Source: JAHQVI01 sp963749875 (GTDB lineage Bacteria; Pseudomonadota; Alphaproteobacteria; Rhizobiales; Rhodomicrobiaceae). From it: DNA of 64,000 nucleotides. The stretch covers positions 1,054,001-1,118,000 of the forward strand of contig CAVVOX010000002.1 of assembly GCA_963749875.1 (NCBI GenBank), read 5' to 3'. The notes under the pieces were generated by a model that ran no database searches, had not been told where the DNA came from, and saw only the letters and a program-made list of their open reading frames with translations. How positions within the stretch are numbered: position 1 is the first letter of the stretch; the number at the start of each line of letters is the position of its first letter. This document shows positions 1-7,719 of the stretch, in pieces. The translations under genes and the position numbers were made by a program.

Positions 1-1
1 A

Positions 2-154
2 GGGCAAGACCAACTGACGGAACACGCCATCGATTCCGGGGAGCCTTGCAGGGCGAGCGGCCAGGGGATCGATATCGTCCTGTTTGCAATGCTCGCTGTC
101 CTGCTTTTCGCCGCGTCACTGTTTCTGGGACACGGCCTGGGTCTCCTGCGCTGA
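2..154 (+). CDS. 3' end of a gene with a C-terminal membrane helix (partial)
   Basis: An open frame enters from the left edge and stops at TGA. Its 50 residues end in a hydrophobic stretch of about 20 residues (IDIVLFAMLAVLLFAASLFL) followed by a short tail, which suggests a C-terminal membrane anchor. The upstream part is outside the window, so no family can be assigned. It would converge on the Sel1-repeat gene. It could also be a chance frame, because long open frames are common in this GC-rich DNA. Confidence 0.35.
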   Translation, partial: GQDQLTEHAIDSGEPCRASGQGIDIVLFAMLAVLLFAASLFLGHGLGLLR

Positions 155-192
155 TGACCTCGTAGCATCCGCGATCGTGCCTTCGACGGAGC

Positions 193-888
193 TCAGCTCG
201 CCTTGTCGGCAGGCTTCGTCTTGGTCGTCGTCACCTTCTCCTGCGGAACCTTTATATCCGGGATCCTGGCAAGGATCTGTCTGGCCGCTGCCTGCCCTTG
301 CTTCTGCTGATCGGCGCTCAGCGTCTGCTCCAGCTTGTCCCGCATGGCCGTTCCGTTCCCATCATTGCGCACGACGGCGGCCGCATAATAGGCATAGGCC
401 TTGACCGGATCAGCCGGACCGCCAAGACCGTGCTGGTTCATTTCGCCGAGACTGCGCAGCGCCGTTATATCGCCGGCGTCGGCTGCCTCTCCCAACCATT
501 TGCGCGCCTTGGCGAAATCCTGCACGGTGATGTCGCCATACAGGTAAAGCAGCCCGAGCTGCCGGCTGGCGTCGGTATTTCCGGCCGCGGCGGCCTGCGT
601 CAGCCATTTGACGGCCTTTCCGGCATCCGCTTTCACGCCGAGACCATAATGGTACATCTCGCCAAGGCGGTAGGTTGCCGCCGTATCGCCCTGCTTTGCG
701 AGTTTCGAGTAGAGGTCTAACGCCAGCTTGTCGTTGCCGCGCTGAATCGCTTCGTTGGCAATCTGCTTTTCATACACAGGATCGTGCTTGATAACGGCGG
801 CCCATCTTGCTCCGACCAGATAGCTGCCGGCCACGAGCGCCATCACCGCCATCGCGAGGCCGACGACCTTCCAGTTCATCTTCTCCAT
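193..888 (-). CDS. Sel1-repeat (TPR-like) protein with N-terminal membrane anchor
   Basis: The 231-residue product starts with a signal-anchor (residues about 6-26, hydrophobic, ending at GARWAA). It continues with three to four Sel1-like repeats, seen as A..LG.MY..G..V..D..KA..W...AA..G periodicity from about residue 65 to 165. The tail is rich in Lys and Thr. Sel1 repeats are protein-interaction scaffolds, often periplasmic in alphaproteobacteria. It starts 3 nt after the DUF302 gene stops, so the two are probably co-transcribed. A second in-frame ATG lies three codons downstream. The exact partner or process is unknown. Confidence 0.75.
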   Translation of the reverse strand: MEKMNWKVVGLAMAVMALVAGSYLVGARWAAVIKHDPVYEKQIANEAIQRGNDKLALDLYSKLAKQGDTAATYRLGEMYHYGLGVKADAGKAVKWLTQAAAAGNTDASRQLGLLYLYGDITVQDFAKARKWLGEAADAGDITALRSLGEMNQHGLGGPADPVKAYAYYAAAVVRNDGNGTAMRDKLEQTLSADQQKQGQAAARQILARIPDIKVPQEKVTTTKTKPADKAS

Positions 889-891
889 GGC

Positions 892-1590
892 TCACTCACC
901 ACTCGATTGCTGTCCGAAACGGCCATTGGCGGAATTCTCCGCCTGCGACCGATCGAAGAAGGTGATGAGCTGGGGAATGATCGTTTTAAGAGCGATCATC
1001 TCGCGCTCCAGCTCACCCAGATGATCCAGGGACGAAGGCATGACATCCCTGGCCTTCGGCGGGGAAAGCAATCCCGCCACCTGCAACTGATAGATCACCG
1101 CGTCGAGGCGCTTCTCGAAGGCGCGAAGCGTTTCGTGAATGTCCTGCGGCTTATTCGACGCGGACGTGCCCCCGGCCTCGATCGACCTGGCCGTCTTGGC
1201 CGATGCCGCCGCTTTGAGCGCGCGCCGAAGATGCTTGCGCACGGCCGCCGCAAGCGGGTCGAGGGCCGGATTTTTGACCTGCGACATCGTCGCAACCGGA
1301 TCGACCGCCGCGGCCTCGATCACCTCGCCGCGTTGCTGAACCACGACATTGCATGGCAGCATCACGCCGATCATCGGCTCCGCCTCAAGCGCCTGTTCCG
1401 CATAATGCGGATGGCAGGCCCCGAGGATGCGATAGGGACGAAAGAGCGCGCCCGTCTTTGCTTTGAGAATGGCGGCGACATCGATCTCGCACAAGATGCC
1501 GAAACCTTCCGCCGCCAGCGCCTCCTTGATCTGGCGGACGGCCGCTTCGAAGGAAGGCGCCGTCAATGTCCGTTGCAGATAATAGGCCAT
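892..1590 (-). CDS. DUF302 domain protein
   Basis: The 232-residue protein has an N-terminal DUF302 domain (about residues 8-110): a predicted alpha/beta fold with the family's FGILCEIDV and YRILGACHP segments followed by a GVMLPCNVVV strand. The C-terminal half is a charged helical extension that looks unrelated to DUF302, with an Ala/Lys-rich segment and a late Leu/Glu-rich helix. A GGAGG Shine-Dalgarno 6 nt before the ATG supports the start. No biochemical role is established for the family. The gene heads a two-gene unit with the Sel1 protein. A second, shorter DUF302 gene occurs near 60 kb beside a sulfur transporter. Confidence 0.75.
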   Translation of the reverse strand: MAYYLQRTLTAPSFEAAVRQIKEALAAEGFGILCEIDVAAILKAKTGALFRPYRILGACHPHYAEQALEAEPMIGVMLPCNVVVQQRGEVIEAAAVDPVATMSQVKNPALDPLAAAVRKHLRRALKAAASAKTARSIEAGGTSASNKPQDIHETLRAFEKRLDAVIYQLQVAGLLSPPKARDVMPSSLDHLGELEREMIALKTIIPQLITFFDRSQAENSANGRFGQQSSGE

Positions 1591-1603
1591 TCCCGACCTC
1601 CAT

Positions 1604-2392
1604 TCAGTTCATGAACCAGCCATGGCTGATCACGATGGATTGACCGGTCAGGGCGTTGGTATCGAAGCGGGCGAGGAAAACGGCAAGATCGGCAACATCC
1701 TGCATGGTCGTGAATTCCTTGTCGACCGTGCCGCCGAGCATGATGTCTTCGACGACCTGTTTTTCGGAAATGCCGAGATCTTTCGCCTGTTCGGGGATCT
1801 GCTTCTCGACGAGCGGCGTCTTGACGAATCCGGGACAGATCACATTCGAGCGCACGCCATGTCGAGCACCTTCTTTTGCCATGACGCGCGCGAGACCGAG
1901 AATGCCGTGCTTGGCCGCGACATACGCCGATTTCAGCGGCGAGGCTTCATGGCTGTGAACCGAGCCCATATAGATCAGCGAGCCGGATTTCTGTCTGTAC
2001 ATATGCTTGACGGCCGCCTTGGTCGTCAGAAATGCGCCGTCGAGATGGATCGAGACCAGCTTACGGAACTCGGCATAGGGAAAGTGCTCGATCGGATGGA
2101 CAATTTGAATGCCGGCATTCGAGACAAGCGTGTCAATGCGTCCGAACTGGCCGGCCGCCGCATCCATTGCATCATTGACCTCGCCTTCATTGGTCACATC
2201 CATATGAAGTGCGACGGCTTCACCCTTGTGCTCGTTTTGGATGCGCTCGACCGTTTCCTGCGCGCCTTTCATATCGATGTCGCAGACAGCGATCTTTGCG
2301 CCTTCACGAGCCATGGTCAGAGCAATCTGCCGGCCGATGCCGGAGCCTGCCCCTGTGATGACGGCGACGTTGTTCTCAAGTTTCATGATCAT
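1604..2392 (-). CDS. bdhA: 3-hydroxybutyrate dehydrogenase (SDR family)
   Basis: A 262-residue classical short-chain dehydrogenase. It shows the NAD-binding TGAGSGIG motif near the N-terminus, NAG (SNAGIQ), the catalytic Ser in a YMGSVHSHEASPLKSAYVAAK context with YxxxK, and a PG.VKTPLV segment. The (R)-3-hydroxybutyrate dehydrogenase assignment rests on the HSHEASPLKSAYVAAKHG region and on its neighbours. It would interconvert 3-hydroxybutyrate and acetoacetate in the cytoplasm. Its start overlaps the stop of the decarboxylase gene by 4 nt, so translation is coupled. It is the last gene of the lipase-adc-bdh operon. Confidence 0.85.
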   Translation of the reverse strand: MIMKLENNVAVITGAGSGIGRQIALTMAREGAKIAVCDIDMKGAQETVERIQNEHKGEAVALHMDVTNEGEVNDAMDAAAGQFGRIDTLVSNAGIQIVHPIEHFPYAEFRKLVSIHLDGAFLTTKAAVKHMYRQKSGSLIYMGSVHSHEASPLKSAYVAAKHGILGLARVMAKEGARHGVRSNVICPGFVKTPLVEKQIPEQAKDLGISEKQVVEDIMLGGTVDKEFTTMQDVADLAVFLARFDTNALTGQSIVISHGWFMN

Positions 2393-3174
2393 TTCTCCTT
2401 TTGCGTTCTATGGGCGCCCGGCAGATAGTCGTGAACGACCGATCCGAGGCCGAGCGTCAGATCAGCAACGAAATGGACCGCACTCAGGATCTCCAATACG
2501 GGGAGTTGGGTGAGCGGCGCAAGGGCATGCGGATGGAGTTCCAAAGAGGCCGGTCCGGACCAGGCTCCCTTCATGACGATGTCTTCGATGGGATAGTCGA
2601 CAAGTTCGCAGATCCGTGGCGTTTCATCGACATGCGGCAAGACCTTGAGCAGGAAATTCGGCTGGGCAAGAGACTTGGCGATCGCGTCCATATCGGCGGG
2701 CCGGTGCTTGAAGCCCATCGTGCCCGTTGCAATGCGGACCGGCCCGTAATCGAGCGTGCCGACCAGCGTATCGCGATGCACCTCAAGCGTTGGCTGCGCG
2801 AATTTCTTCGGGAACCCCCATAGCTCGCGGCCGCCAAGGATGGGCGGACCGTCATTGAGGAACATGGCGACGGAGAACGAGCCGGCCCGGCCATCAAGCG
2901 TCACCGGGACGACCTGGCCGCTTTCGGTGTAGTCGCCGAAGCCGGTCGAGTCCGGCATGCGGATGAACTCGAACTTTACGAGCGGCTCTTTAACCTGCAG
3001 CGGTTCGGGCACCACCTCGCGCACCCTCTCCATATCGGTGCGATAGGTAATGACCATGAACTCACGGTCATAGAACCGGTAAGGTCCACGCGGATAGGCT
3101 GGACTCGCGACCGGCATGGCGAAAGCATTTTCAGTAACCTCCTGCATATTCATGAGTTTCTCCTTTTCGTTCAC
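2389..3174 (-). CDS. adc: Acetoacetate decarboxylase
   Basis: The 261-residue product matches the acetoacetate decarboxylase family over its whole length: the FVITYRTD-type early strand, EFIRMPDSTGFGDYTESGQ, and the GFPKKFAQP segment that contains the Lys forming the Schiff base with acetoacetate. The reaction gives acetone and CO2. It sits between a patatin-like lipase and 3-hydroxybutyrate dehydrogenase with 4-nt overlaps on both sides, so the operon could degrade hydroxybutyrate to acetone. Some family members act on other beta-keto acids, so substrate specificity is inferred from context. Confidence 0.88.
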   Translation of the reverse strand: MNEKEKLMNMQEVTENAFAMPVASPAYPRGPYRFYDREFMVITYRTDMERVREVVPEPLQVKEPLVKFEFIRMPDSTGFGDYTESGQVVPVTLDGRAGSFSVAMFLNDGPPILGGRELWGFPKKFAQPTLEVHRDTLVGTLDYGPVRIATGTMGFKHRPADMDAIAKSLAQPNFLLKVLPHVDETPRICELVDYPIEDIVMKGAWSGPASLELHPHALAPLTQLPVLEILSAVHFVADLTLGLGSVVHDYLPGAHRTQKEK

Positions 3175-4307
3175 GCGACGCCGGAGCGGGTCATGTCATA
3201 GACCGCAATGCCGAGCTCGGGCGGCGGCGGCTCGCGCCACGCCTTGGCCCGCAGGGTGCGGCGGGCGTCGGCCTTTCCGGCCTTCCAGTGCTCCAGCATC
3301 GAGCGGCGTGAAAATTCATAGTCCTTGGCTGGCCCGCTATAGGCGGTCCGCCGGTAGATCAGGTGGACGATCGTGACTTTGTGATCGCTGCCGAGTCCGG
3401 CCAGTTCGGCCACGACCGGGTCGGTGCGGGCTCCGGGAGGCAATCGCTCTGCAAGCTGAGCAATCGCCTGCTTCAGCTTGTGCTTTTCGCGGAAGATATC
3501 GGTGTTCATCCGGGTGCGGCTGGAATAGACGATGTCCTTGCGCCGCTCTTCCACCTCATCGATCGTTTCGGGATAGGGACCGATCGCGCTGAAAAGATCC
3601 ACCTGGAACATCAGCGTGTCACGGCAGGAATTGTTCAGCACATAGCTGAGCGGCGTATTCGAGACGAGTCCGCCATCCCAGTAATATTCGCCGTCAATTT
3701 CGACCGGGGGAAAGCCGGGGGGCAACGCCGCGCTCGCCATCACATGCTCAGGCCCGATCTCCATGTTGCGGCTGTCGAAATAGGTAAAATTGCCGGTCCG
3801 AATATTGACCGCGCTGAGGCTCAGCCGGACGGGACCGGAATTGATCAGATCGAAATCGACATGACGCTTAAGCGTCGCGCGCAGATCGCTCGTGTCGTAA
3901 TAGCTTGTCGCGCCAGGGCCGCCGGGGGGGTGCATCCAGGCCGGCGGTATGCGCGGCGAGAAGAAGCCGGGTATTCCGCTAAGCAGGCTGCGCAGGCTGC
4001 TTCCGGTGGCGTGAATGCGCCGGGACATCGTGTCGGTAAATGGGAGCACCATGTCGGGACCCGGCTCGGTAATCCTGTCCCAGAAGGCGCGAAGCTGCTC
4101 GACGCGCTTGCCGGGCGGGTTGCCGGCGATCATCGCGGCATTGATGGCGCCGATCGAAATGCCGGCGACCCAATTTGGCAGGGCGCGGCTGCCTTCGAGA
4201 CATTCATAGACGCCCGCCTGATAGGCTCCCAACGCGCCGCCGCCCTGAAGAACCAGAGCGGTCTGCGTGTAAAGGGCGTTTGGGGGCTGTTGGGCAATGA
4301 CATTCAT
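3171..4307 (-). CDS. Patatin-like phospholipase/depolymerase with C-terminal DUF3734
   Basis: The 378-residue protein carries all patatin hallmarks: the oxyanion-hole GGGALGAYQAG at about residue 23, the nucleophile elbow GISIG near residue 49, and the Asp of the Ser-Asp dyad in WDGGLVSNTP. The C-terminal third has the extended DUF3734-type region found in bacterial patatins linked to polyhydroxyalkanoate metabolism. The following genes, acetoacetate decarboxylase and 3-hydroxybutyrate dehydrogenase, make intracellular PHB or lipid hydrolysis feeding a ketone pathway likely. It is the first gene of the operon. A 20-bp palindrome lies about 65 bp upstream of the start. Confidence 0.85.
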   Translation of the reverse strand: MNVIAQQPPNALYTQTALVLQGGGALGAYQAGVYECLEGSRALPNWVAGISIGAINAAMIAGNPPGKRVEQLRAFWDRITEPGPDMVLPFTDTMSRRIHATGSSLRSLLSGIPGFFSPRIPPAWMHPPGGPGATSYYDTSDLRATLKRHVDFDLINSGPVRLSLSAVNIRTGNFTYFDSRNMEIGPEHVMASAALPPGFPPVEIDGEYYWDGGLVSNTPLSYVLNNSCRDTLMFQVDLFSAIGPYPETIDEVEERRKDIVYSSRTRMNTDIFREKHKLKQAIAQLAERLPPGARTDPVVAELAGLGSDHKVTIVHLIYRRTAYSGPAKDYEFSRRSMLEHWKAGKADARRTLRAKAWREPPPPELGIAVYDMTRSGVA

Positions 4308-4372
4308 TATCCGCTCCTCGAAGTCTGAAACACAGAGCGAGGTGCATTAAGCATGCCACCCATTATCTATTT

Positions 4373-4392
4373 GATATTTAGTTATAAATATC
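4373..4392. promoter_or_regulatory. 20-bp palindrome upstream of the lipase-adc-bdh operon
   Basis: Two perfect 8-bp arms, GATATTTA and TAAATATC, are separated by GTTA in an unusually AT-rich stretch just upstream of the patatin gene. This is the form of an operator for a dimeric repressor, and the AT-rich sequence could also supply a -10 element. No regulator gene is adjacent, so the binding protein is unknown. Confidence 0.45.
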
Positions 4393-4453
4393 GAAGATGA
4401 ACGGGGATTTGGTGGATATGAACCACATCTTTTCGGTGGATATCACCGCTGAT

Positions 4454-4480
4454 CGGGCCGCCCGTCGGGTGAGCGGCCCG
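4454..4480 (-). terminator. Hairpin after the PRC-barrel gene
   Basis: On the minus strand CGGGCCGC pairs with GCGGCCCG around an 11-nt loop, 12 nt beyond the stop codon of the PRC-barrel gene. No strong U-tract follows, so it may act as a mRNA-end hairpin or a weak terminator. Confidence 0.5.
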
Positions 4481-4491
4481 TTCCAGGGGCG

Positions 4492-4938
4492 TTACGCTTT
4501 GGCGGTTGCCGCGCGCAGGTCCGCTTTGGTCAGATCGGTCATGACCTTGAGCTTATTCGTCACGGATGAGAAGGTGATGTCCTTCATCGGGATCGCCACA
4601 TAGGTCTCATCCATTCCGAGAAATCCGCCGACGCCGACCGTGAGAGCGATCATCTTGTGATTGTTGTCGAAAACGATATCGGCAACGTCGTCCACCTTCT
4701 TTCCGCCGACGGTGTAGACAGGACTCCCCATGATCTTGCTGGCAAGATTGACCGGCTTGGCCTTAAGCGATTTGACAGCCATGACCCTTTCAATGGTCAT
4801 GCCCGGTGCAGCCGAATTGACGGTCTGTTTCTGAGGCGTGACCGTCATCGTTGTATTGGAAGCGGCGAGAACCGAACCGGCGGCGGCTAATGCCAGGGCG
4901 GCTGCCGAAACAAAGCTGATAATCGACTTGCGTGTCAT
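4492..4938 (-). CDS. Exported PRC-barrel domain protein
   Basis: The 148-residue protein begins with a Sec signal peptide (MTRKS, then an Ala-rich hydrophobic core ending about residue 26 at VLAA). A PRC-barrel domain follows over residues 55-140, recognisable as LASKIMGSPVYTVGGKKVDDVADIV and the later DETYVAIPMKDI. PRC-barrel proteins are small beta-barrels that bind partners or RNA; exported versions are common and poorly characterised in Rhizobiales. The chosen ATG has AAAGGAAAAG upstream. The longer frame upstream lacks a ribosome-binding site and reads through a strong hairpin, so it was not used. Confidence 0.75.
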   Translation of the reverse strand: MTRKSIISFVSAAALALAAAGSVLAASNTTMTVTPQKQTVNSAAPGMTIERVMAVKSLKAKPVNLASKIMGSPVYTVGGKKVDDVADIVFDNNHKMIALTVGVGGFLGMDETYVAIPMKDITFSSVTNKLKVMTDLTKADLRAATAKA

Positions 4939-4963
4939 GGTCTTTTCCTTTCGATAGCAGGAA

Positions 4964-4989
4964 GGCACCGGACAAGGGGGGCCGGTGCC
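4964..4989 (-). terminator. Strong hairpin between the stress gene and the PRC-barrel gene
   Basis: GGCACCGG and CCGGTGCC form a perfect 8-bp stem around a 10-nt loop, 25 nt before the PRC-barrel start and about 110 nt after the preceding gene ends. It could terminate transcripts of the upstream gene or structure the leader of the downstream one. There is no U-run. Confidence 0.45.
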
Positions 4990-5098
4990 TATGCCAGAAA
5001 ATCGACCCTTCCCGGCGGCGCTTTTCGGGCGGCCGCCGGCCTGCGGGCAAACGTGCGGGTCGAATCTCACCTTGCCCGGATCTTGACGCCGAAGCCGC

Positions 5099-5770
5099 TC
5101 AATCGGCATCCGACAGTTGGACCAGAAACGGGTCCGGCTGAGTGTGGGCAAAGGGAACTTTGTCCATGCCCCATCTGATGGTGACTTCGTGGAGATGCAC
5201 GTCTATCCCGCCGGCACCGGCGAGCGCCCGTATCGCGCGGGCGGCCTGGTCCCTGTTTCGCGTGCGCACCCAGAGCAGGAATCCGCCCTCAGCCATCTGG
5301 CGCTCGACCGAATTCCGATGCCGGCGCGCAATGGCGTAAACACAGACCGCGCCGAGACCTCCGCCGGTCAGCCCGCCGGCAATCACCAGCGGAATTGTAA
5401 AGGCAAGCATTCCGCCGGTTGCGACGGCGGCAAACAGCCCGCCAAACCCGCCAACATAGACCGGCAGCGCGACGACAGCAGCTTCGCCTTCGGCACGAGA
5501 ATGGGGAGAGTGATAGGCGCTGCGGGGTACATTGCTGTCATCTTCGAGGCGACGGACATCCTTGTATAGCTCGGCGAGAGACCTATCGGCAGCCGCAGAT
5601 TCGGGGGCAAGGATTGAAATCTCCGCGCGGTCGAACCCTGCCTGTTCCAACATTTCGATCGCGTCTATCAGAGCCTGCTCGGTCGGGAAGACCGCAACGG
5701 CTTCCCGCACGCGATATAGCTGTTCGTCATCCCGATCCGCCGCCTGTGTTTCATTGGCAGGATTTTGCAT
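5099..5770 (-). CDS. Membrane protein with general-stress-protein (YflT-like) N-terminal domain
   Basis: The 223-residue protein has an N-terminal alpha/beta region (residues 20-60: VREAVAVFPTEQALIDAIEM, then GFDRAEISIL). This resembles the heat-induced YflT/GSP17M fold, in which paired residues match strand-helix-strand. Two closely spaced Gly-rich membrane segments (about 100-145) follow, then a cytoplasmic C-terminal domain. Similar proteins are typically general-stress regulated in alphaproteobacteria, but no function is established. The ATG used has AAGGAG 7 nt upstream. The longer frame to the left has no ribosome-binding site. Confidence 0.65.
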   Translation of the reverse strand: MQNPANETQAADRDDEQLYRVREAVAVFPTEQALIDAIEMLEQAGFDRAEISILAPESAAADRSLAELYKDVRRLEDDSNVPRSAYHSPHSRAEGEAAVVALPVYVGGFGGLFAAVATGGMLAFTIPLVIAGGLTGGGLGAVCVYAIARRHRNSVERQMAEGGFLLWVRTRNRDQAARAIRALAGAGGIDVHLHEVTIRWGMDKVPFAHTQPDPFLVQLSDAD

Positions 5771-5974
5771 GATGGTCTCCTTGAGAGCTGGAGCTTCCGG
5801 GCGGCACCGCATGGTGCATCCCCACCATGCGATGTGTTGAAAGCTTTTTACGAAGGCCATGGCAATAAGCGTGCCAACACGTAACATGCTGAAAAAGCTT
5901 GGAGATCACTGAATTCTGGACGGCCGCGGCCGGCGCATTTCAACCGCTGGCGGATAATTTGAACCAATCGCGTC

Positions 5975-6550
5975 TTACTTCGTCGCGAGAAAGTCGAGAA
6001 CCCTTCGCATCAATTCGGCGGCTTCGGCGGCGTCGAAGTCAGGCAGAGAAGGATCGGCGAAAAGGTGCCGGTCTCCGGGATAAAGAAAGAGCTCTGCGTC
6101 TTCAGTCCCGCTAACGAGCGCCCGGGCGGCGTCGATATCTCCATCCGCAACGAAGAAAGGGTCGTCTTTCATCGCGTGGATCTGAACCGGCACCCCCTTC
6201 GGCCATTCCGGAGCGAATTCGGCAACGGGCAAGCAGGCATGGAAAAGCAGCGCGCCCCGCGCCCCACGGCGCGTTTGGGCCAGACACTGCGCCGGCAGAA
6301 CGCCCATTGAAAAACCGGGATAGACCAGTTCGGCCGGAAGGGTCCCGGCCGCCCGGATGCCGCGTTTGACGATCTCCTCGAAGCCTGTCCGCTGGACATG
6401 GTTCACCCTTTCTTCAAGCGTGTCGAAGGTGAGCCCCTCGAACAGATCGGGCGTGTGGACGACATGCCCGGCTTGCCTGAGCTCGTTTGCGAAAGCGAGG
6501 ATGCCGGGGGTCAGTCCCTGCGCGCGGTGAAAGATCACGATTTCGCTCAT
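5975..6550 (-). CDS. Dienelactone hydrolase-family protein
   Basis: The 191-residue alpha/beta hydrolase shows the dienelactone hydrolase layout: VVHTPDLFEG after the first strand, a nucleophile elbow GFSMG (Ser in place of the Cys of true dienelactone hydrolases), Asp in KDDPFF and His in GDRHLF. The product is probably a small cytoplasmic esterase. Of two close ATGs, the second is preferred because GGAG lies 7 nt upstream. It follows another alpha/beta hydrolase on the same strand with a gap of about 150 nt. Substrate unknown. Confidence 0.8.
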   Translation of the reverse strand: MSEIVIFHRAQGLTPGILAFANELRQAGHVVHTPDLFEGLTFDTLEERVNHVQRTGFEEIVKRGIRAAGTLPAELVYPGFSMGVLPAQCLAQTRRGARGALLFHACLPVAEFAPEWPKGVPVQIHAMKDDPFFVADGDIDAARALVSGTEDAELFLYPGDRHLFADPSLPDFDAAEAAELMRRVLDFLATK

Positions 6551-6696
6551 CGCCATTCTCCAAAGCGAGAGCGGGGGGGGGTAACCCGCTTCCTGAACCT
6601 TCGGCGACCGCCCGCCCGGCGAGTTGGCCGCCATCCGCCGCAGGCCCTCCGGAGCGTTTCTCAAGGTGAAGTCCAAAGCATGGCGCCCGGACCGTA

Positions 6697-7518
6697 TCAT
6701 GCACCGCTTGCGAGAGCTTTGGTCAGCTCGGAGGACGGATCTGCAAGATCTTCGACGACACTGAAATGATGCCGCTCCGGCGCATGAACGCCATGGATCA
6801 GCGCGCCGAGGCCTGTCCAGATATTGACGAGCAGATCGTTCTGGCGGAGAAATTCCGGCCGCTCTTCCGCTCCGACCCAGCAAAGAACCGCTGGCCCGGC
6901 GAGGGGGCGCAGCAGAGCCGGACTTTCCGCAGCCGCTTCCTTTTCATCGAGGCGAAGCGTCTCGTTCATCTGTGTTTGCAGAAGCGGACGCAGATCGTGA
7001 ACGCCGCTGATCGAGATCACCCGCTCAATCCGCCGAGTGACGTTCTCCTTGAGCGGCGTTGTCTCGCTGATCATCCGGCAGACCAGATGACCGCCGGCGG
7101 AATGGCCCGTCAGCATTATCGGCCCCTCTATCCGACTCTCAGCAAGCTCGGCGGCTCGTCCAAATTGCTGCGTGATCTGTGAGATGCGCGCCTCCGGGGC
7201 AAGCGTATAGCTGGGAATGCAAACCGCCCAGCCGCTCGCCACGGGCCCTTGCGCGAGATGCGACCAATAGGACTTGTCGAACGCCTTCCAGTAACCGCCA
7301 TGGGCGAAGATGACGAGCCCCTTCGGCTCGCCTTCGGGATAGAACAGATCGAGCCTCTCGCGCTCCCCGCCGCCATAGGCCAAATCGAGAACGCACCGAT
7401 CGCTCTGTACCGCGCCATTTCGAAACGCCTGGGCCTCCGAGGCCCAGCGCGCCGGATAGCTCTCTGCATTCTCGATATGGCCGCGATTGTCGTAAGCGTC
7501 GTCCCAGTCGGTGATCAT
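6697..7518 (-). CDS. Alpha/beta hydrolase, arylformamidase (kynurenine formamidase)-like
   Basis: The 273-residue protein carries the HGGYW oxyanion motif, the nucleophile elbow GHSAGG, and a C-terminal His in APERHHFSVVEDL with an acidic residue preceding it. The N-terminal DWDDAYDNRGHIENAES segment and overall size resemble the alpha/beta-hydrolase arylformamidases that release formate from N-formylkynurenine. No tryptophan-catabolism genes are adjacent. It is divergent from a Liv-type ABC operon, so its substrate could be related to what that importer carries. Family confident, substrate inferred. Confidence 0.75.
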   Translation of the reverse strand: MITDWDDAYDNRGHIENAESYPARWASEAQAFRNGAVQSDRCVLDLAYGGGERERLDLFYPEGEPKGLVIFAHGGYWKAFDKSYWSHLAQGPVASGWAVCIPSYTLAPEARISQITQQFGRAAELAESRIEGPIMLTGHSAGGHLVCRMISETTPLKENVTRRIERVISISGVHDLRPLLQTQMNETLRLDEKEAAAESPALLRPLAGPAVLCWVGAEERPEFLRQNDLLVNIWTGLGALIHGVHAPERHHFSVVEDLADPSSELTKALASGA

Positions 7519-7719
7519 GACGTCCGTTGAGCCTTGGGAATGGGAAGCGTTGATGCCGCCACGCGCCGGAACGGCCTAAGCCATCAGACAGATTGAGAAT
7601 AGGCGCGATTGACTTTAACCATGCTATGACAGCTTTATGAGACGTGCCAAGTTTCACGACACATTGCCCCCAAGGCGTTCGGCAGCCGCGGGGCCTGCAA
7701 GAAAAGGGGAGAGGGAGCG

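Noticed and set aside
7519..7719. Promoter TTGACT with TTTATG upstream of the first importer
   Set aside because: Spacing would be 19 nt and the -10 is poor; not enough to call.
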